A DNA stretch of 33,737 nt from Burkholderiales bacterium (GTDB lineage Bacteria; Pseudomonadota; Gammaproteobacteria; Burkholderiales; Burkholderiaceae). Positions within the stretch are counted from its first letter, which is position 1; every line of letters begins with the position of its first letter. The DNA is taken from contig CANBUA010000010.1 of NCBI GenBank assembly GCA_947372535.1, forward strand, positions 1 to 33,737, read 5' to 3'. Below, piece by piece: positions 23,452-32,914 of this stretch. The notes under the pieces are model-generated. The model worked only from the letters and a program-made list of their open reading frames with translations, was not told the origin of the DNA and did no database searches. The translations under genes and the position numbers were made by a program.

Positions 23452-24495
23452 TTAAGGGTAAGCGGCTGATTCTGTGTCCCGCGCCATCCATTGGAGCTGC
23501 TCGCGCAACTGGTCGCTCTGCTGCTGCCAGTACATCGCCGTGCCAAACCAGGAGAAGGCGCTGGGGAAGGCCGGATCTGCCCAGCGGCGCGCCAGCCAGA
23601 CGCTGTGGTGGATCAGGCGCAAGGTGCGCAGCGGCTCGACCAAGGTCCATTCGCGCCAGTCGAATTCGGCGATGCTCTCGTAGCCGTCCATGATGGCGTG
23701 CAGCGCGGGTTGGCGCTCCTGGCGTTGGCCGCCCAGCAGCATCCACAGGTCTTGCACGGCCGGGCCATTGCAAGCGTCGTCCAGGTCAACGAAATGGGGG
23801 CCGTCCGGCGTCCACAGCACATTGCCGAGGTGGCAGTCGCCATGGACACGGCCCAGGCGCAGGTCGGGCACGCGGTCGAAGGCGGCCTGGGCGGCGTCCA
23901 GGGCCTCGTCTGCCACGGCCAGCCACTGGCTGCGCTGCGGCTCGGGCAGATCGCCATGGTCGGCGATCCACTGACGGGCCTCGCGGCCTACCCTGGCCAC
24001 GCTCAGGGTGTGGCGGTGAGCAAAAAGCTCGCGGCGCCCCACGATGTGCAGGCGGGCCATGAGTCGGCCCAGCCAGGCCAGCACCTCGGGATCGTCCAGC
24101 TCTGGTGCACGGCCGCCGTGGCGGGGGCTGACGCTGAAGCGGTGCAGGGTCTCGCCTTGCTGCCACAGCGCCAGGGTGTTGGCCTGGCCCAAGGTGCGGG
24201 CGGTCGAGTCGGGCGGGAGGCTCAGCGACATCGGCGCAACCAGGGGGATGTCATCAGCAGCCAGGGCGAGGGCGAAATCGTGTTCTTCGACGATCTGCTC
24301 GTCCGTCCAGCGGCCCGGGCGGTAGAACTTGGCCACCGCCATGGGTTGGTCGTTCAGCCCGATCTGGAAGACGCGGTTCTCGTAGGAGTTCAGGGCCAGC
24401 AGGCGGCCATCGGGGTCGAGCCCGGCGGCGACCAGGGCGTCAATGACGGTGTCGGGCGTGAGGTCGGCGTAAGGGGTGGGGGCGTCATCGAGCAT
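23452..24495 (-). CDS. srkA: Stress response serine/threonine kinase SrkA (YihE/RdoA family)
   Basis: This 347-residue cytoplasmic kinase of the choline-kinase-like fold starts at an ATG (24495). Signatures are the N-lobe LNSYENRVFQIG and VAKFYRPGRWTDEQI, the catalytic loop GRVHGDCHLGNVLW (HGDxHxxN) and the metal-binding FVDLDDACNGP. It matches E. coli SrkA in length and motifs. That protein is linked to Cpx stress and protection from reactive-oxygen-linked death. E. coli srkA is next to dsbA, which is not seen here. A small membrane-protein gene lies 38 bp upstream on the same strand. Confidence 0.93.
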   Translation of the reverse strand: MLDDAPTPYADLTPDTVIDALVAAGLDPDGRLLALNSYENRVFQIGLNDQPMAVAKFYRPGRWTDEQIVEEHDFALALAADDIPLVAPMSLSLPPDSTARTLGQANTLALWQQGETLHRFSVSPRHGGRAPELDDPEVLAWLGRLMARLHIVGRRELFAHRHTLSVARVGREARQWIADHGDLPEPQRSQWLAVADEALDAAQAAFDRVPDLRLGRVHGDCHLGNVLWTPDGPHFVDLDDACNGPAVQDLWMLLGGQRQERQPALHAIMDGYESIAEFDWREWTLVEPLRTLRLIHHSVWLARRWADPAFPSAFSWFGTAMYWQQQSDQLREQLQWMARDTESAAYP

Positions 24496-24533
24496 GCCCG
24501 ATGGTATCGCCTCGCTGCGGTGGCCGTGGGCGC

Positions 24534-24863
24534 TCAGGCCGTGCGGCCCGGCATGCCCCAGGTCACGATGGCGTCGTTGAGCACGTGCATGACCAGCCCG
24601 CACAGCGACATCTGCAAGGCCATCTCCAGTGGAGATGGCTGGATGTTGCCGGCCACGTCGGTGGGCATGAGCGTCAAGGCCATCAGGGCGCCCGCCAAGG
24701 GCAGACAGGCGGCGATGCAGCCCGCGATGATCACGCGCCAGTTGAGGCGGGCCCGGCGGCCAAAAGCGCGCAGGATGCCCAGCCGCCAAGCCGTGCGGAA
24801 GTAGTTGACGGTGAGGACACCTGAGAGGATCAGGACGCCGATCAGGGGGGCGAGGGGATGCAT
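24534..24863 (-). CDS. Small inner-membrane protein upstream of srkA, unknown function
   Basis: A 109-residue protein is predicted from the ATG at 24863 (a TTG at 24887 would add 8 residues). Three hydrophobic segments are visible: PLAPLIGVLILSGVLTV, VIIAGCIAACLPLAGALMAL and LQMSLCGLVMHVLNDAIV. A basic stretch (RAFGRRARLNWR) between the first two is likely cytoplasmic. I recognise no family. Position and strand suggest transcription with srkA. Confidence 0.68.
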   Translation of the reverse strand: MHPLAPLIGVLILSGVLTVNYFRTAWRLGILRAFGRRARLNWRVIIAGCIAACLPLAGALMALTLMPTDVAGNIQPSPLEMALQMSLCGLVMHVLNDAIVTWGMPGRTA

Positions 24864-24979
24864 GGCGTGCCGGGCGGTTCGTGACAAACTGCCTAAAGCA
24901 TACCGAGGGGATCCGTGAAATGTAAGGGTTATCCCTTCATTCGAGGGGCCCTGTCCTGGGGGGATTTCTGGCGGAAACG

Positions 24980-26197
24980 TCAGTCGAGTTCGGCCGCGTT
25001 TCGCAAGGCGGTGAACAGGGCGGTGTTGATGTCGCCCATGGACAGGAACAGCGCGTCACAAGCTTCGCGGATGCCCTCCAGGTCGTGGTTCTCCATGGCG
25101 GTGACCAGCGTGAAATAAGGCTCGTAGGGGCCGGTGCCATCGACCAGCGCCTGGAAGACGTGTTCGGGCACGGGGATGGTCTTGAGCAGTTCCGAGAAGG
25201 GTTGCTTGAACATGCGGTCCAGCAGGGAGAACACCCCGCAGATGAACAACTCGTTGCGCATCTCGTCGTTGTTGGCATGGCGGCCGAGCTCCTCCATGAG
25301 CAGGCCGCGGCGAACGGCCGCGAACATCACCGGGCGCATGTTGGGGTCCTTGCTGGCGGTGGCCAGCAGCAGGGCCAGCCAGCGCTTGAGGCGCTGGTAG
25401 CCCAGCACCATGATGGCGTGGCGGAAGGAGCCGATCTCGATCGACAGGCCAAAGCCCGGCGAGTTGATGTAGCGCAGCAGCTTGTAGGCCAGGGGTGGAT
25501 CACGCTTGAGCGTGTTCTCCAGCACCTCGATGTCGGCTTCCTTGTGCACCTGGTCGATCAGTTGCACGATGGCTTGCAGTGTGGGCTGGTCGGCATTGCG
25601 CGTGCCCGCCCCGCCCTGGGTGACATCGTCGATGGGCCAGCCCAGCACGGCTTGCGAGCCCCGGCGAAAGCTCTCTTCCATGTCGGCCACTTGCCGCACG
25701 CCCGATTGCACCAGGGCGATGCCGCGGGGCAAGGCGTCGGCTGGCATCTCCGTGGCGCCACCCATGCGCGCGGCACGGCGCTCGTCGTCCATGTCGATCA
25801 GGGAGAACTGAAAGCAAGGCAGGACTTCGCGTGGCAGGGGGTGGTGCGGTCGGCCCTTGAGCACCAGCAGGCTGCCGTTGCCGTGCACGGTGCAGATGGC
25901 CACGGCGTTCTCCGGGTCCGTCGCCATGAAGGCGGGGATCTCGATCAGCAGGTGGGTGGGTGGCTGCGCCAGCATGAGGTCTTGCAGCAGGCGCTCGCTC
26001 ATGATGTCCAGCCAGACCTGTTTGGCACCCACGGGCCAGACTTCGGCCAGGGCGGCCAGCAGTGAGGGGGCGTCGAGCTGGGTGCCTTGCTGGAGCGGGA
26101 AAATGCTCAGCCGCGTGGCCGTGACGGCGCGATTGCGGTCGATGACAGGGCTGTAGGCAAATGCCACCTGGTTCAGGATGGGGTGCTCGCTGCTCAT
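24980..26197 (-). CDS. EAL-HDOD signalling protein (degenerate EAL, YuxH/CdgJ type)
   Basis: This 405-residue cytoplasmic protein has an N-terminal EAL-like domain (about 8-190) that lacks the catalytic motif: the position of the EAL/EVL sequence reads ATRLSIFP. The later metal-binding acids are likewise not recognisable, so c-di-GMP hydrolysis is unlikely. The C-terminal HDOD domain (about 195-400) has LLRYINSPGFGLSIEIGSF, AIMVLGYQRLKRWL and GVFSLLDRMF, typical of the family; HDOD domains lack the HD catalytic residues. EAL-HDOD proteins such as CdgJ of Vibrio affect motility. The start lies 8 bp after the flgL stop, so it belongs to the flagellar operon. Confidence 0.9.
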   Translation of the reverse strand: MSSEHPILNQVAFAYSPVIDRNRAVTATRLSIFPLQQGTQLDAPSLLAALAEVWPVGAKQVWLDIMSERLLQDLMLAQPPTHLLIEIPAFMATDPENAVAICTVHGNGSLLVLKGRPHHPLPREVLPCFQFSLIDMDDERRAARMGGATEMPADALPRGIALVQSGVRQVADMEESFRRGSQAVLGWPIDDVTQGGAGTRNADQPTLQAIVQLIDQVHKEADIEVLENTLKRDPPLAYKLLRYINSPGFGLSIEIGSFRHAIMVLGYQRLKRWLALLLATASKDPNMRPVMFAAVRRGLLMEELGRHANNDEMRNELFICGVFSLLDRMFKQPFSELLKTIPVPEHVFQALVDGTGPYEPYFTLVTAMENHDLEGIREACDALFLSMGDINTALFTALRNAAELD

Positions 26198-26205
26198 GAG
26201 GGGGC

Positions 26206-27438
26206 CTAACCGTTGATGTACTGGAACAGGGAGAGCTTCTGAACCATGGAGTAACTCTTGAGGGCTGCGTCGTAACCGGTTTGCTTGGTCTGGAAATCGG
26301 CGATGGCGGAAGTCATGTCCAGGTCTTCGGCATTTGAGCGCTCGGTTTGAGCGGCCAATTTGAGCGCGCTGATGCGGTTGTCGATGCCGTCCATGCGGTT
26401 GAGCGTCTCGCCGATGGCTGAGCGGGCGCTGCTCATGTTGCCCAAGATGCTGTCCAACTCAATCATGCCGGTGTTGACCGCCTGCATGGTGATGGAGGTG
26501 GGCGAATTCAAGGCGCCGATGGCCTTGTCCAGGCTGGAAAAGATGTTCAGGCCGTTGTCCGATTGGGCGATGGCGAAGTTGTCGCCATCGGCCGGGCTGC
26601 CCATGACCGTGACGGCCATGCCGCGCCCGGCGATCGAGATGGTCTGGCCCGCGACGTAACTGGTGCCGGTCGACAAGGGGTTGCCGTTCTCCAGTACGTC
26701 ATAGGTCGTGACCCCGGCATTGACGTGGAATTGGACGCTGTAGCCCGGGGCGGGCGACGAAGGCGCGGGATAGGGCAACTGCGAGGGCATGCTCACGGCG
26801 CCTGAGTTGACCCATGCCGTGCCTGTGTTGGGCTGGCCGGTGTTGATGTTGTTGGCCGGGGTGGTGGTGAAGACGCCATTGCCAGTCATGGCGCGCAGCC
26901 AGACCTCTTCGCCGTCCACGGTGAGGTTGATCTTCTCGCTGGAGGAGGCCAGCGTTTCGCCGCCCTGGCCCACGAAGGTGACGCCGTTGGGGGTGTCCAC
27001 GAAGGGGGGTGAGGAGGAGCCTTGTCCGCCAAAGACGAAGCCGCCGCCGCCGTCCGACCGGTTGGCGATGGACAGCAACTGGCTGCGGATTTCACGCAGC
27101 TTGATGGCCAGGCTCTGGCGTTCGTTGACCGTGTAGCTGCCGTTGCCGGCGGCCACCAGGGCTTCGCGGGCGGTCTGGATCAGGTCGATCGAATCGCCGA
27201 CGGCCGCTTCGGTGATGCTCATCACATTGCGGCTGGCGTCGACCGAGCGCTTGTTGGCTTCGCCGCGCGCCATGGCGGCCAGGGCGCGTTCGGCGCGGGC
27301 CGCCGCTGTGGGGTCGTCGCTGGCATTGTTGACACGTTTGCCCGATGTGAGCTGAACCTCGCTGTTGGCCAGTTTCTGCTGGCGGTCCTGGAGGTTGGAG
27401 ATGGAGGCGTCGTAGCGGTGGGCCGTGTTGATGCGCAT
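26206..27438 (-). CDS. flgL: Flagellar hook-filament junction protein 2 (HAP3)
   Basis: This 410-residue secreted structural protein joins hook to filament. The flagellin-like N-terminal coiled coil (INTAHRYDASISNLQDRQQK, SEVQLTSGKRVNNASDDPTAAARAERA, 1-60) and the matching C-terminal helix (DLDMTSAIADFQTKQTGYDAAL, ending in KLSLFQYING) are present, with a variable central region rich in Gly/Ser/Thr (about 130-300). There is no cleaved signal, as expected for type III export. It starts 11 bp after flgK; the EAL-HDOD gene follows 8 bp downstream. Confidence 0.96.
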   Translation of the reverse strand: MRINTAHRYDASISNLQDRQQKLANSEVQLTSGKRVNNASDDPTAAARAERALAAMARGEANKRSVDASRNVMSITEAAVGDSIDLIQTAREALVAAGNGSYTVNERQSLAIKLREIRSQLLSIANRSDGGGGFVFGGQGSSSPPFVDTPNGVTFVGQGGETLASSSEKINLTVDGEEVWLRAMTGNGVFTTTPANNINTGQPNTGTAWVNSGAVSMPSQLPYPAPSSPAPGYSVQFHVNAGVTTYDVLENGNPLSTGTSYVAGQTISIAGRGMAVTVMGSPADGDNFAIAQSDNGLNIFSSLDKAIGALNSPTSITMQAVNTGMIELDSILGNMSSARSAIGETLNRMDGIDNRISALKLAAQTERSNAEDLDMTSAIADFQTKQTGYDAALKSYSMVQKLSLFQYING

Positions 27439-27449
27439 GCTGGAACTCC

Positions 27450-29228
27450 TTAACGCATGATGCTGAGCAGGCTGTCGAAGATCGATTGCGCGATCTGGAT
27501 CACCTTGGCGGCTGCCTGGTAGCTCTGCTGGTATTGGATGAGGCGCGCAGCCTCTTCGTCAAGGTTGACCCCTGTCGCATTGGCCATGGCTTGGGTGGAG
27601 TCGCTGGCCAGGGTCTTGGAAATGTTGGCCGAGGTCTGCCCGCCTTGCACCAGCACACCGAGGCTGCCGATCATCTGCGAGTAGGCGTCCGTGACGGTGG
27701 CGCTGCTGGAGCCGTCCAGCGAGACCATGGCCTTGTCTCGCAATGCCAGCATCGCCAGGGCATTGCTGTTGTTGCTGCCGGGGTATTGGGTGGTGCCGAT
27801 CTTGATGGAGTCACCCGCCTTGGGCACGCCGTTGATCTGCATGGAGAACAGGGCGCCGGTGGGCGTGCTGGCCGGATCGCCATCGCTCAAGGCGGTGCCG
27901 GCCGCCCAGCGGCGGGAGGGCGAGACATCCTGGTAAGGCGTGCCGCTGTTGTCGAAGAAGCGGTAGATCAGGCCGGTTGGGTTGGTCGGGTCGCTGTCGG
28001 CCTCGAACACCAGCTTGAGGTCCTGGCCGGTGACGGGCTGGCTCAGGCCGTAGTCGGGCGCATTGGGGCCGGGCAGGGCGCGCAGCATGCTGATGGACGA
28101 CATCGACAAGGTGCCGGTGTTGGTCGTGGAGGCGGTGGCCACCAACGGTGAGGCGGCGGCCAGGCCTTTGGGCGTGGTCAGGTTCAGCGAGATGCCGGCC
28201 GCCGTGCCGGTGTTGACGAACAGCGGCTTGATCACGGGGTTGCCGGACGCGTCGAAGGTGGTCTGGGCGTTGCCTTCGGCATCCAGGCCGAGGCCTTGCT
28301 GCTGGTTGAGCGCATCGGCGAAGTTGGCGCTGAAATTGTTCAACATCGACTTGACGCTGGTGATGTCGCTGTCTTGCACCTTGAGCAGGCCGGAGAGCTC
28401 CCCGCCAGTGAACTGTCCGCCGTCCAGGATGCGTTCGGTGTTGTTGAGCTTGAGCGTGACGCGGATCTGGGTGGAGTCGACCGGATCGCGCGTGGTGCCC
28501 AGGGTCTGTGCCGTGTTGCCCAGCACCAGCAACTGGCCGCCGCCCATGAAGACGCTCAAGGTGCCGTCGTCGGCGGGGATGGTGGTCACCTGGATGCGCT
28601 CACCCAGTTGGGACACCAGCAGGTCGCGTTGGTCCAACAGGTCGTTGGGCTGATGGCCCGAGCCGTTGTACTTGGCAATCGCCGTGTTGATGTCGGCGAT
28701 CTGGCTGGTGATCGAGTTGATCTTGCCGACGGTGCTTTGCACATCGAGCAGCACGCCCGATTGCAGGTCGGCCAGTTGCTGGCCAGCCGTGTTCATGCGC
28801 GTGACCCATTCCTGGGCACGGGCCAGCACCACCTGGCGTGCCGACATGTCCTGCGGTTGGTTGGCCACGTCTACGAAAGCGTTGAGGACTTGGCTGGCGG
28901 CATAGCCCATGCCATTTTCTGCCGTGGGCAGCACTTTTTCGAGCAGCTGGAGTTTGCCCAGGCGCGCCTGGTCGGCCGCAGAGTTGGAACTGTTGATGTT
29001 GGCTTCCTTGGCCAGGAAGTCGTTGGTGCTGCGCGCCACGGTGTCCACCCGCACGCCGCGCCCGAAGAAGCCGGCGCCTGTGTAGCGTCCGCCCTCGGTC
29101 GAGATCTGCACCTCCTGGCGCGAGTAGCCAGGCGTGTTGGCATTGGCGATGTTATGGGAGGTCGTGTCCATGCTGGCCGTGCTGGCCAGCATGGCCCGGG
29201 TGCCCAGTGCGAGGATGCCGTTACCCAT
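27450..29228 (-). CDS. flgK: Flagellar hook-associated protein 1 (HAP1)
   Basis: This 592-residue protein has the conserved flagellar rod-type N-terminus (LALGTRAMLASTASMDTTSH then NIANANTPGYSRQEVQ) and the C-terminal helix (VNLDEEAARLIQYQQSYQAA) that form the D0/D1 coiled coils. The middle region (about 200-500) forms the exposed domains and is variable. It forms the first hook-filament junction layer and is exported by the flagellar type III system. It starts 24 bp after the flgJ stop and is followed by flgL after 11 bp. Confidence 0.96.
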   Translation of the reverse strand: MGNGILALGTRAMLASTASMDTTSHNIANANTPGYSRQEVQISTEGGRYTGAGFFGRGVRVDTVARSTNDFLAKEANINSSNSAADQARLGKLQLLEKVLPTAENGMGYAASQVLNAFVDVANQPQDMSARQVVLARAQEWVTRMNTAGQQLADLQSGVLLDVQSTVGKINSITSQIADINTAIAKYNGSGHQPNDLLDQRDLLVSQLGERIQVTTIPADDGTLSVFMGGGQLLVLGNTAQTLGTTRDPVDSTQIRVTLKLNNTERILDGGQFTGGELSGLLKVQDSDITSVKSMLNNFSANFADALNQQQGLGLDAEGNAQTTFDASGNPVIKPLFVNTGTAAGISLNLTTPKGLAAASPLVATASTTNTGTLSMSSISMLRALPGPNAPDYGLSQPVTGQDLKLVFEADSDPTNPTGLIYRFFDNSGTPYQDVSPSRRWAAGTALSDGDPASTPTGALFSMQINGVPKAGDSIKIGTTQYPGSNNSNALAMLALRDKAMVSLDGSSSATVTDAYSQMIGSLGVLVQGGQTSANISKTLASDSTQAMANATGVNLDEEAARLIQYQQSYQAAAKVIQIAQSIFDSLLSIMR

Positions 29229-29252
29229 GGTGTGCTGCCCTCATTGATGTCA

Positions 29253-30221
29253 TCAGGTGACGGTCTTTTGCAGTCGCAAAGCCGTGTTGATGACCTTGGT
29301 CAACTTGTCCGCGTAAGACGGGTCCGTCGCGTAGCCAGCTTTTTGCAAACCGGTGGCAAATTCCTTGGCGGTGTCGGCCTGGGCCAGGTTGCGTGTGTAG
29401 CGGGCATTGCTGGTGAGCATGCGGGCGTGGTCCTTGAACGCGTCCGTGTAGGAGTCGTAGGCGCGGAACTTGGCGGTCACCTTGTGCGCCACGCCGCCGA
29501 AGTATTCGGTTGTGGTCACCTCGGCGACCTTGCCTTTCCAGTCGGGCGTGGCCTTGATGCCGAAGAGGTTGTGGCTGCCGCTGCCGTCCGGCATGCGGAT
29601 CTCGTGCTTGCCCCAGCCCGATTCAAGTGCAGCCTGGCCCAGGATGTGTGAGGCGTCCAGACCGGAGGACAAGGCGGCTTCCTTGGCGGCGGCCTGGTGC
29701 TTGCGGATGAAGCGCTCCGACGGGGTGAGGCTTTTGTCGTCCACGGTCGAGGAGGACGAGGCGGGGGCGCCCGCGGCACTGGCCGCAGGCGTGGCGCCCA
29801 GGGCCTTGGTCGCGCTCATGGCGGTCGAGCGGCCGGCGGCCTGGTAGCTCACACCGCCACTGCCCATGCCGGAGATCAAGGTCTTGGGGTCGGCGCTGTC
29901 CTTGCCGACACCCATCTGGCGCTCAAGCTGCTTGACGATCATGTCGCTCAGGCCACCGGGCATGCCCGTCATCTGACCTGCCAGTTGGGTGTCCAGCATG
30001 CTGTTGCCCATCTCGGTGCCAGAATTGTCCAGCATGCCGGTGTTCATGGTCGTGGCACGCATGCTCTTGAGCAACTCTTGCATGAACAGGCTCTCAAGTT
30101 GTTTGGCCGTGTCCTTGATCGCGGAGCTGGGCGTCTTGCCGGCCGTCGTCTTGAGTTTGTCGAGCGAGCGCAGGTCAAGGCTCATGCCCTGATTGCTGTT
30201 GCTCTGCGATGTGATGGCCAT
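29253..30221 (-). CDS. flgJ: Flagellar rod-capping protein with peptidoglycan hydrolase domain
   Basis: This 322-residue protein has two parts. The N-terminal rod-capping domain (about 35-115) shows AKQLESLFMQELLKSMRATT and the NSMLDTQLAGQM-type motif. After a Ser/Ala/Gly-rich linker (about 120-165) comes a GH73 beta-N-acetylglucosaminidase-type domain (about 166-315): ERFIRKHQAAAKEAALSSGL, the catalytic Glu in LGQAALESGWG, NLFGIKA and a late AYDSYTDAFKDHARML. It caps the growing rod in the periplasm and cuts peptidoglycan for its passage. The start overlaps the flgI stop (TGATG). Confidence 0.96.
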   Translation of the reverse strand: MAITSQSNSNQGMSLDLRSLDKLKTTAGKTPSSAIKDTAKQLESLFMQELLKSMRATTMNTGMLDNSGTEMGNSMLDTQLAGQMTGMPGGLSDMIVKQLERQMGVGKDSADPKTLISGMGSGGVSYQAAGRSTAMSATKALGATPAASAAGAPASSSSTVDDKSLTPSERFIRKHQAAAKEAALSSGLDASHILGQAALESGWGKHEIRMPDGSGSHNLFGIKATPDWKGKVAEVTTTEYFGGVAHKVTAKFRAYDSYTDAFKDHARMLTSNARYTRNLAQADTAKEFATGLQKAGYATDPSYADKLTKVINTALRLQKTVT

Positions 30222-31348
30222 CAGATCACCTCCAATTCAGCCTGGAGTGCGCCGGCAGCCTTCATCGCTTGCAAGATGGCCAGCAGGTCTTGCGGATTGG
30301 CCCCGAGGGCATTGAGTGCCTTGACGACATCGGTCAGCTTGGTGCCGGCGGGCATCTGGATCAGCGAGCCAGGCTCCTGATTGATGCGGATGTCGGATTT
30401 CTGCGAGGTGACGGTCTGGCCTTGAGACAGGGGTGAGGGCTGGCTGATCACCGGGGTGGTGCTGATGGTGACCGACAGGTTGCCGTGGGCCACGGCGCAG
30501 GGGCCGATGGCGACGGCCTGGTTCATCACGATCGAGCCCGTGCGGGCGTTGACCACGATGCGGGCGGCCGGTGTGGCCTGGGCAATGTCGAGGTTTTCGA
30601 TGTCGCCCATGAAGGCCACGCGCTCGCCGGAAGGCTGGGGCAGCTTGATGTTCACGGTGCGGCCATCCTGGGCCTCTGCGGTGCCTGGGCCCTTGAGCTT
30701 GTTGATGGCATCAGCCACGGCGCGCGCGGTGTTGAAATCTTCGCTTTGCAGGTCGAGCTGGGCGGTGCTGCCTTGCTGCCAGGGGCTGGGCACGGCGCGC
30801 TCGACCGTCGCGCCGTTGGGGATGCGGCCGGCGCTGAGGTGGTTGACCGTGACCTTGGAGCCGCCAGCCGAAGCACCTGCGCCCGAAATCACCAGGTTGC
30901 CCTGGGCCAAGGCATAGATCTGGCCATCGGCGCCTTTGAGGGGGGTGGCGATCAGGGTGCCGCCGCGCAGGGATTTGGCATTGCCCAGCGAGGACACGTT
31001 CACGTCGATGGCCTGGCCTGGCTGCGCGAAGGGCGGCAGGCTGGTGGTGACCAGCACGGCTGCGACGTTCTTGAGCTGCATGGCCGCACCGGCAGGCACC
31101 GTGATGCCCAGCTGTTGCAGCATGGCGTTCAAGCTCTGCGTGGTGAAGGGGGTCTGGGTGGTTTGGTCACCCGTGCCGTCGAGGCCGACGACCAGGCCGT
31201 AGCCCATCAACTGGTTGGACCGCACGCCTTGCAGCGAAGCGATTTCCTTGAGCCTGACGGCGCTGGCATCGACCGGCCACCACAGGGCTGCCGAGGCTGC
31301 CAAAAAGGCCAGCGCAATCAGCGGTTTGAGGAAGCGTTCGATGGTCAT
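30221..31348 (-). CDS. flgI: Flagellar P-ring protein
   Basis: This 375-residue periplasmic protein has a Sec signal peptide (FLKPLIALAFLAASAALWW, cleavage near residue 30, after VDASA). The family start VRLKEIASLQGVRSNQLMGY and GLVVGLDGTGDQT follow, with conserved blocks QGNLVISGAGASAGGSK and IPNGATVERAVP. The C-terminus (LVVKALNALG-type helix and ILQAMKAAGALQAELEVI) is complete. Subunits assemble around the rod in the peptidoglycan layer. The stop overlaps the flgJ start by one base; flgH ends 45 bp before the start. Confidence 0.97.
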   Translation of the reverse strand: MTIERFLKPLIALAFLAASAALWWPVDASAVRLKEIASLQGVRSNQLMGYGLVVGLDGTGDQTTQTPFTTQSLNAMLQQLGITVPAGAAMQLKNVAAVLVTTSLPPFAQPGQAIDVNVSSLGNAKSLRGGTLIATPLKGADGQIYALAQGNLVISGAGASAGGSKVTVNHLSAGRIPNGATVERAVPSPWQQGSTAQLDLQSEDFNTARAVADAINKLKGPGTAEAQDGRTVNIKLPQPSGERVAFMGDIENLDIAQATPAARIVVNARTGSIVMNQAVAIGPCAVAHGNLSVTISTTPVISQPSPLSQGQTVTSQKSDIRINQEPGSLIQMPAGTKLTDVVKALNALGANPQDLLAILQAMKAAGALQAELEVI

Positions 31349-31393
31349 GATGGGCCGAGCGTGGTGGGGGTCTCGGCTCCATTGTGCGAACCT

Positions 31394-32086
31394 TTAGAGC
31401 GGTGAAAGGCTCAAAAAGAATCGCCCCAACCAGCCTATTCCCTGCGATGCTGCCTGGGCGCCGCGACCACGCTGATCCACCCGAACATTGGCGATGGCGC
31501 TGGAGGCCACCAGGTTGCCTGGCTGGATGGTCACAGGGTCCACCTGGCCTGAGAAACGCAACACATCGACGTTCTGGTTCACGCCGATCTGCTTCTCGCC
31601 GGAGATGATCAGGTGTCCGTTGGGCAGGACTTCGATCACCGTGGCAGTGATGGTGCCGGTGAAGGTGTTGGTGCTCTGCGTGCTGCCTTTGCCGTCGAAC
31701 TTGTTCTCGGCGGCGCCAGCGGCCGTCAGCTTGGCCAGGGTGGCGGCGGGAACGAAGGGGATGGCCGTGGCGCCGCCGGTGATGGAGCCGGTTTTCTCGA
31801 TGGCGCTGGTCGATTCCTGTTTGGCCGCCAGGCTCTCGACGATGGCGACCGTGATGATGTCGCCCACCATGCGCGCGCGCGGGCTTTCGTACAGCGGCCG
31901 GTAGCTGGCCGCCTGGAAGATTGAGCCATTGGCCACAGGCGCAGTCGCGACGATTTGCGGACGCGACTGCGTGGGCATGGCCACTTCGACGGTGGGCGCG
32001 GTGGCCAGGCAGCCGCCCAGGCCGAAGCTGCCCAGGAGGGCGGGCACCAGCCAGAGGCGCCCCATCAACCAACGAGACCCACGCAT
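31394..32086 (-). CDS. flgH: Flagellar L-ring lipoprotein
   Basis: This 230-residue outer-membrane lipoprotein starts at the ATG that overlaps the flgG stop (TGATG); the frame is open further upstream but only as the shadow of flgG. A lipobox ends at Cys26 (FGLGGC). Family motifs GSIFQAASYRPLYESPRARM, VGDIITVAIVESLAAKQES, HLIISGEKQIGVNQ and LRFSGQVDP are present, ending in RFFLSLSPL. It forms the L-ring bushing in the outer membrane. It lies between flgG and flgI in the usual order. Confidence 0.96.
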   Translation of the reverse strand: MRGSRWLMGRLWLVPALLGSFGLGGCLATAPTVEVAMPTQSRPQIVATAPVANGSIFQAASYRPLYESPRARMVGDIITVAIVESLAAKQESTSAIEKTGSITGGATAIPFVPAATLAKLTAAGAAENKFDGKGSTQSTNTFTGTITATVIEVLPNGHLIISGEKQIGVNQNVDVLRFSGQVDPVTIQPGNLVASSAIANVRVDQRGRGAQAASQGIGWLGRFFLSLSPL

Positions 32087-32868
32087 CACAGTTGTCCCAG
32101 CTTTTGCAGCATCTGATCCGAGGTCTGGATGGCCTTGGAGTTGAGTTCGTAGGCACGCTGGGTCTGGATCATGCCGACCAGCTCTTCCACCACGTTGACG
32201 TTGGAGGCTTCCGTGAAGCCTTGTGCCAGGGTGCCCATGCTGTTGGTGCCGGGCGTGGCCGTTTGCGGTGTGCCCGAGGAGGCCGATTCCGTGAAGAGGT
32301 TCTCGCCGCGCGGCTCCAGGCCGGGCGGGTTGATGAAATTGGCGATGGTGATCTGTCCCAGCGTGGTGATGGCGGTCGTGCCAGGCGTGGTGGCGGTGAC
32401 CGTGCCGTCGTTGGCCACGGTCACCGTCAGGGCATTGGTGGGCACGGTGATGGGTGGCTGCACCGCATAGCCATTGTTGGTCACCAGTTGGCCGTTCGAG
32501 TCGAGCTGGAACGAGCCGTCGCGTGTGTAGCCCGTCGTGCCGTCTGGCATGGCGATCTGGAAGAAGCCATTGCCTTTGATGGCGATGTCCAGGTAGTTGG
32601 TCGTCTGCTGCAGTGTGCCTTGCGAAAAATTGCGCGAGGTGGCCACCGGACGCACGCCCAGGCCGACTTGCAGGCCCGTGGGCAATTGCGTCTGCTCCGA
32701 GCTGTTGGAGCCCGTCTGGCGCAGGTTCTGGTACATCAGGTCCTCGAACACGGCGTGGGAACGCTTGTAGCCGTTGGTCGAGCTGTTGGCCAGATTGTGA
32801 GAGATGTGGTCCAGCTGCATTTGCTGGGCCTCCATGCCGGACTTGGCAGTCCACAGTGAGCGCATCAT
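32086..32868 (-). CDS. flgG: Flagellar distal rod protein
   Basis: This 260-residue rod protein has the rod/hook N-terminal motif ([20 protein letters not shown]) and a C-terminal motif ([20 protein letters not shown] followed by [15 protein letters not shown]). It has a [12 protein letters not shown] block and the FlgG-type central region ([19 protein letters not shown]). Length equals that of E. coli FlgG. It forms the distal rod under the hook. It starts 46 bp after flgF and its stop is coupled to flgH. Confidence 0.97.
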   Translation of the reverse strand: MMRSLWTAKSGMEAQQMQLDHISHNLANSSTNGYKRSHAVFEDLMYQNLRQTGSNSSEQTQLPTGLQVGLGVRPVATSRNFSQGTLQQTTNYLDIAIKGNGFFQIAMPDGTTGYTRDGSFQLDSNGQLVTNNGYAVQPPITVPTNALTVTVANDGTVTATTPGTTAITTLGQITIANFINPPGLEPRGENLFTESASSGTPQTATPGTNSMGTLAQGFTEASNVNVVEELVGMIQTQRAYELNSKAIQTSDQMLQKLGQL

Positions 32869-32914
32869 GGTGAGTGACTCCTTCTACATCAATGTCGTGG
32901 GGGGCTGCAGACCG

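Noticed and set aside
24924..24937. AAGGGTTATCCCTT palindrome after the EAL-HDOD gene as a terminator
   Set aside because: The 5-bp stem is too weak and no T-tract follows; it may be chance.
32087..32854. Upstream extension of the FlgH frame to 486 residues
   Set aside because: It is the antiframe shadow of flgG on the same strand; the lipoprotein signal starts at 32086.
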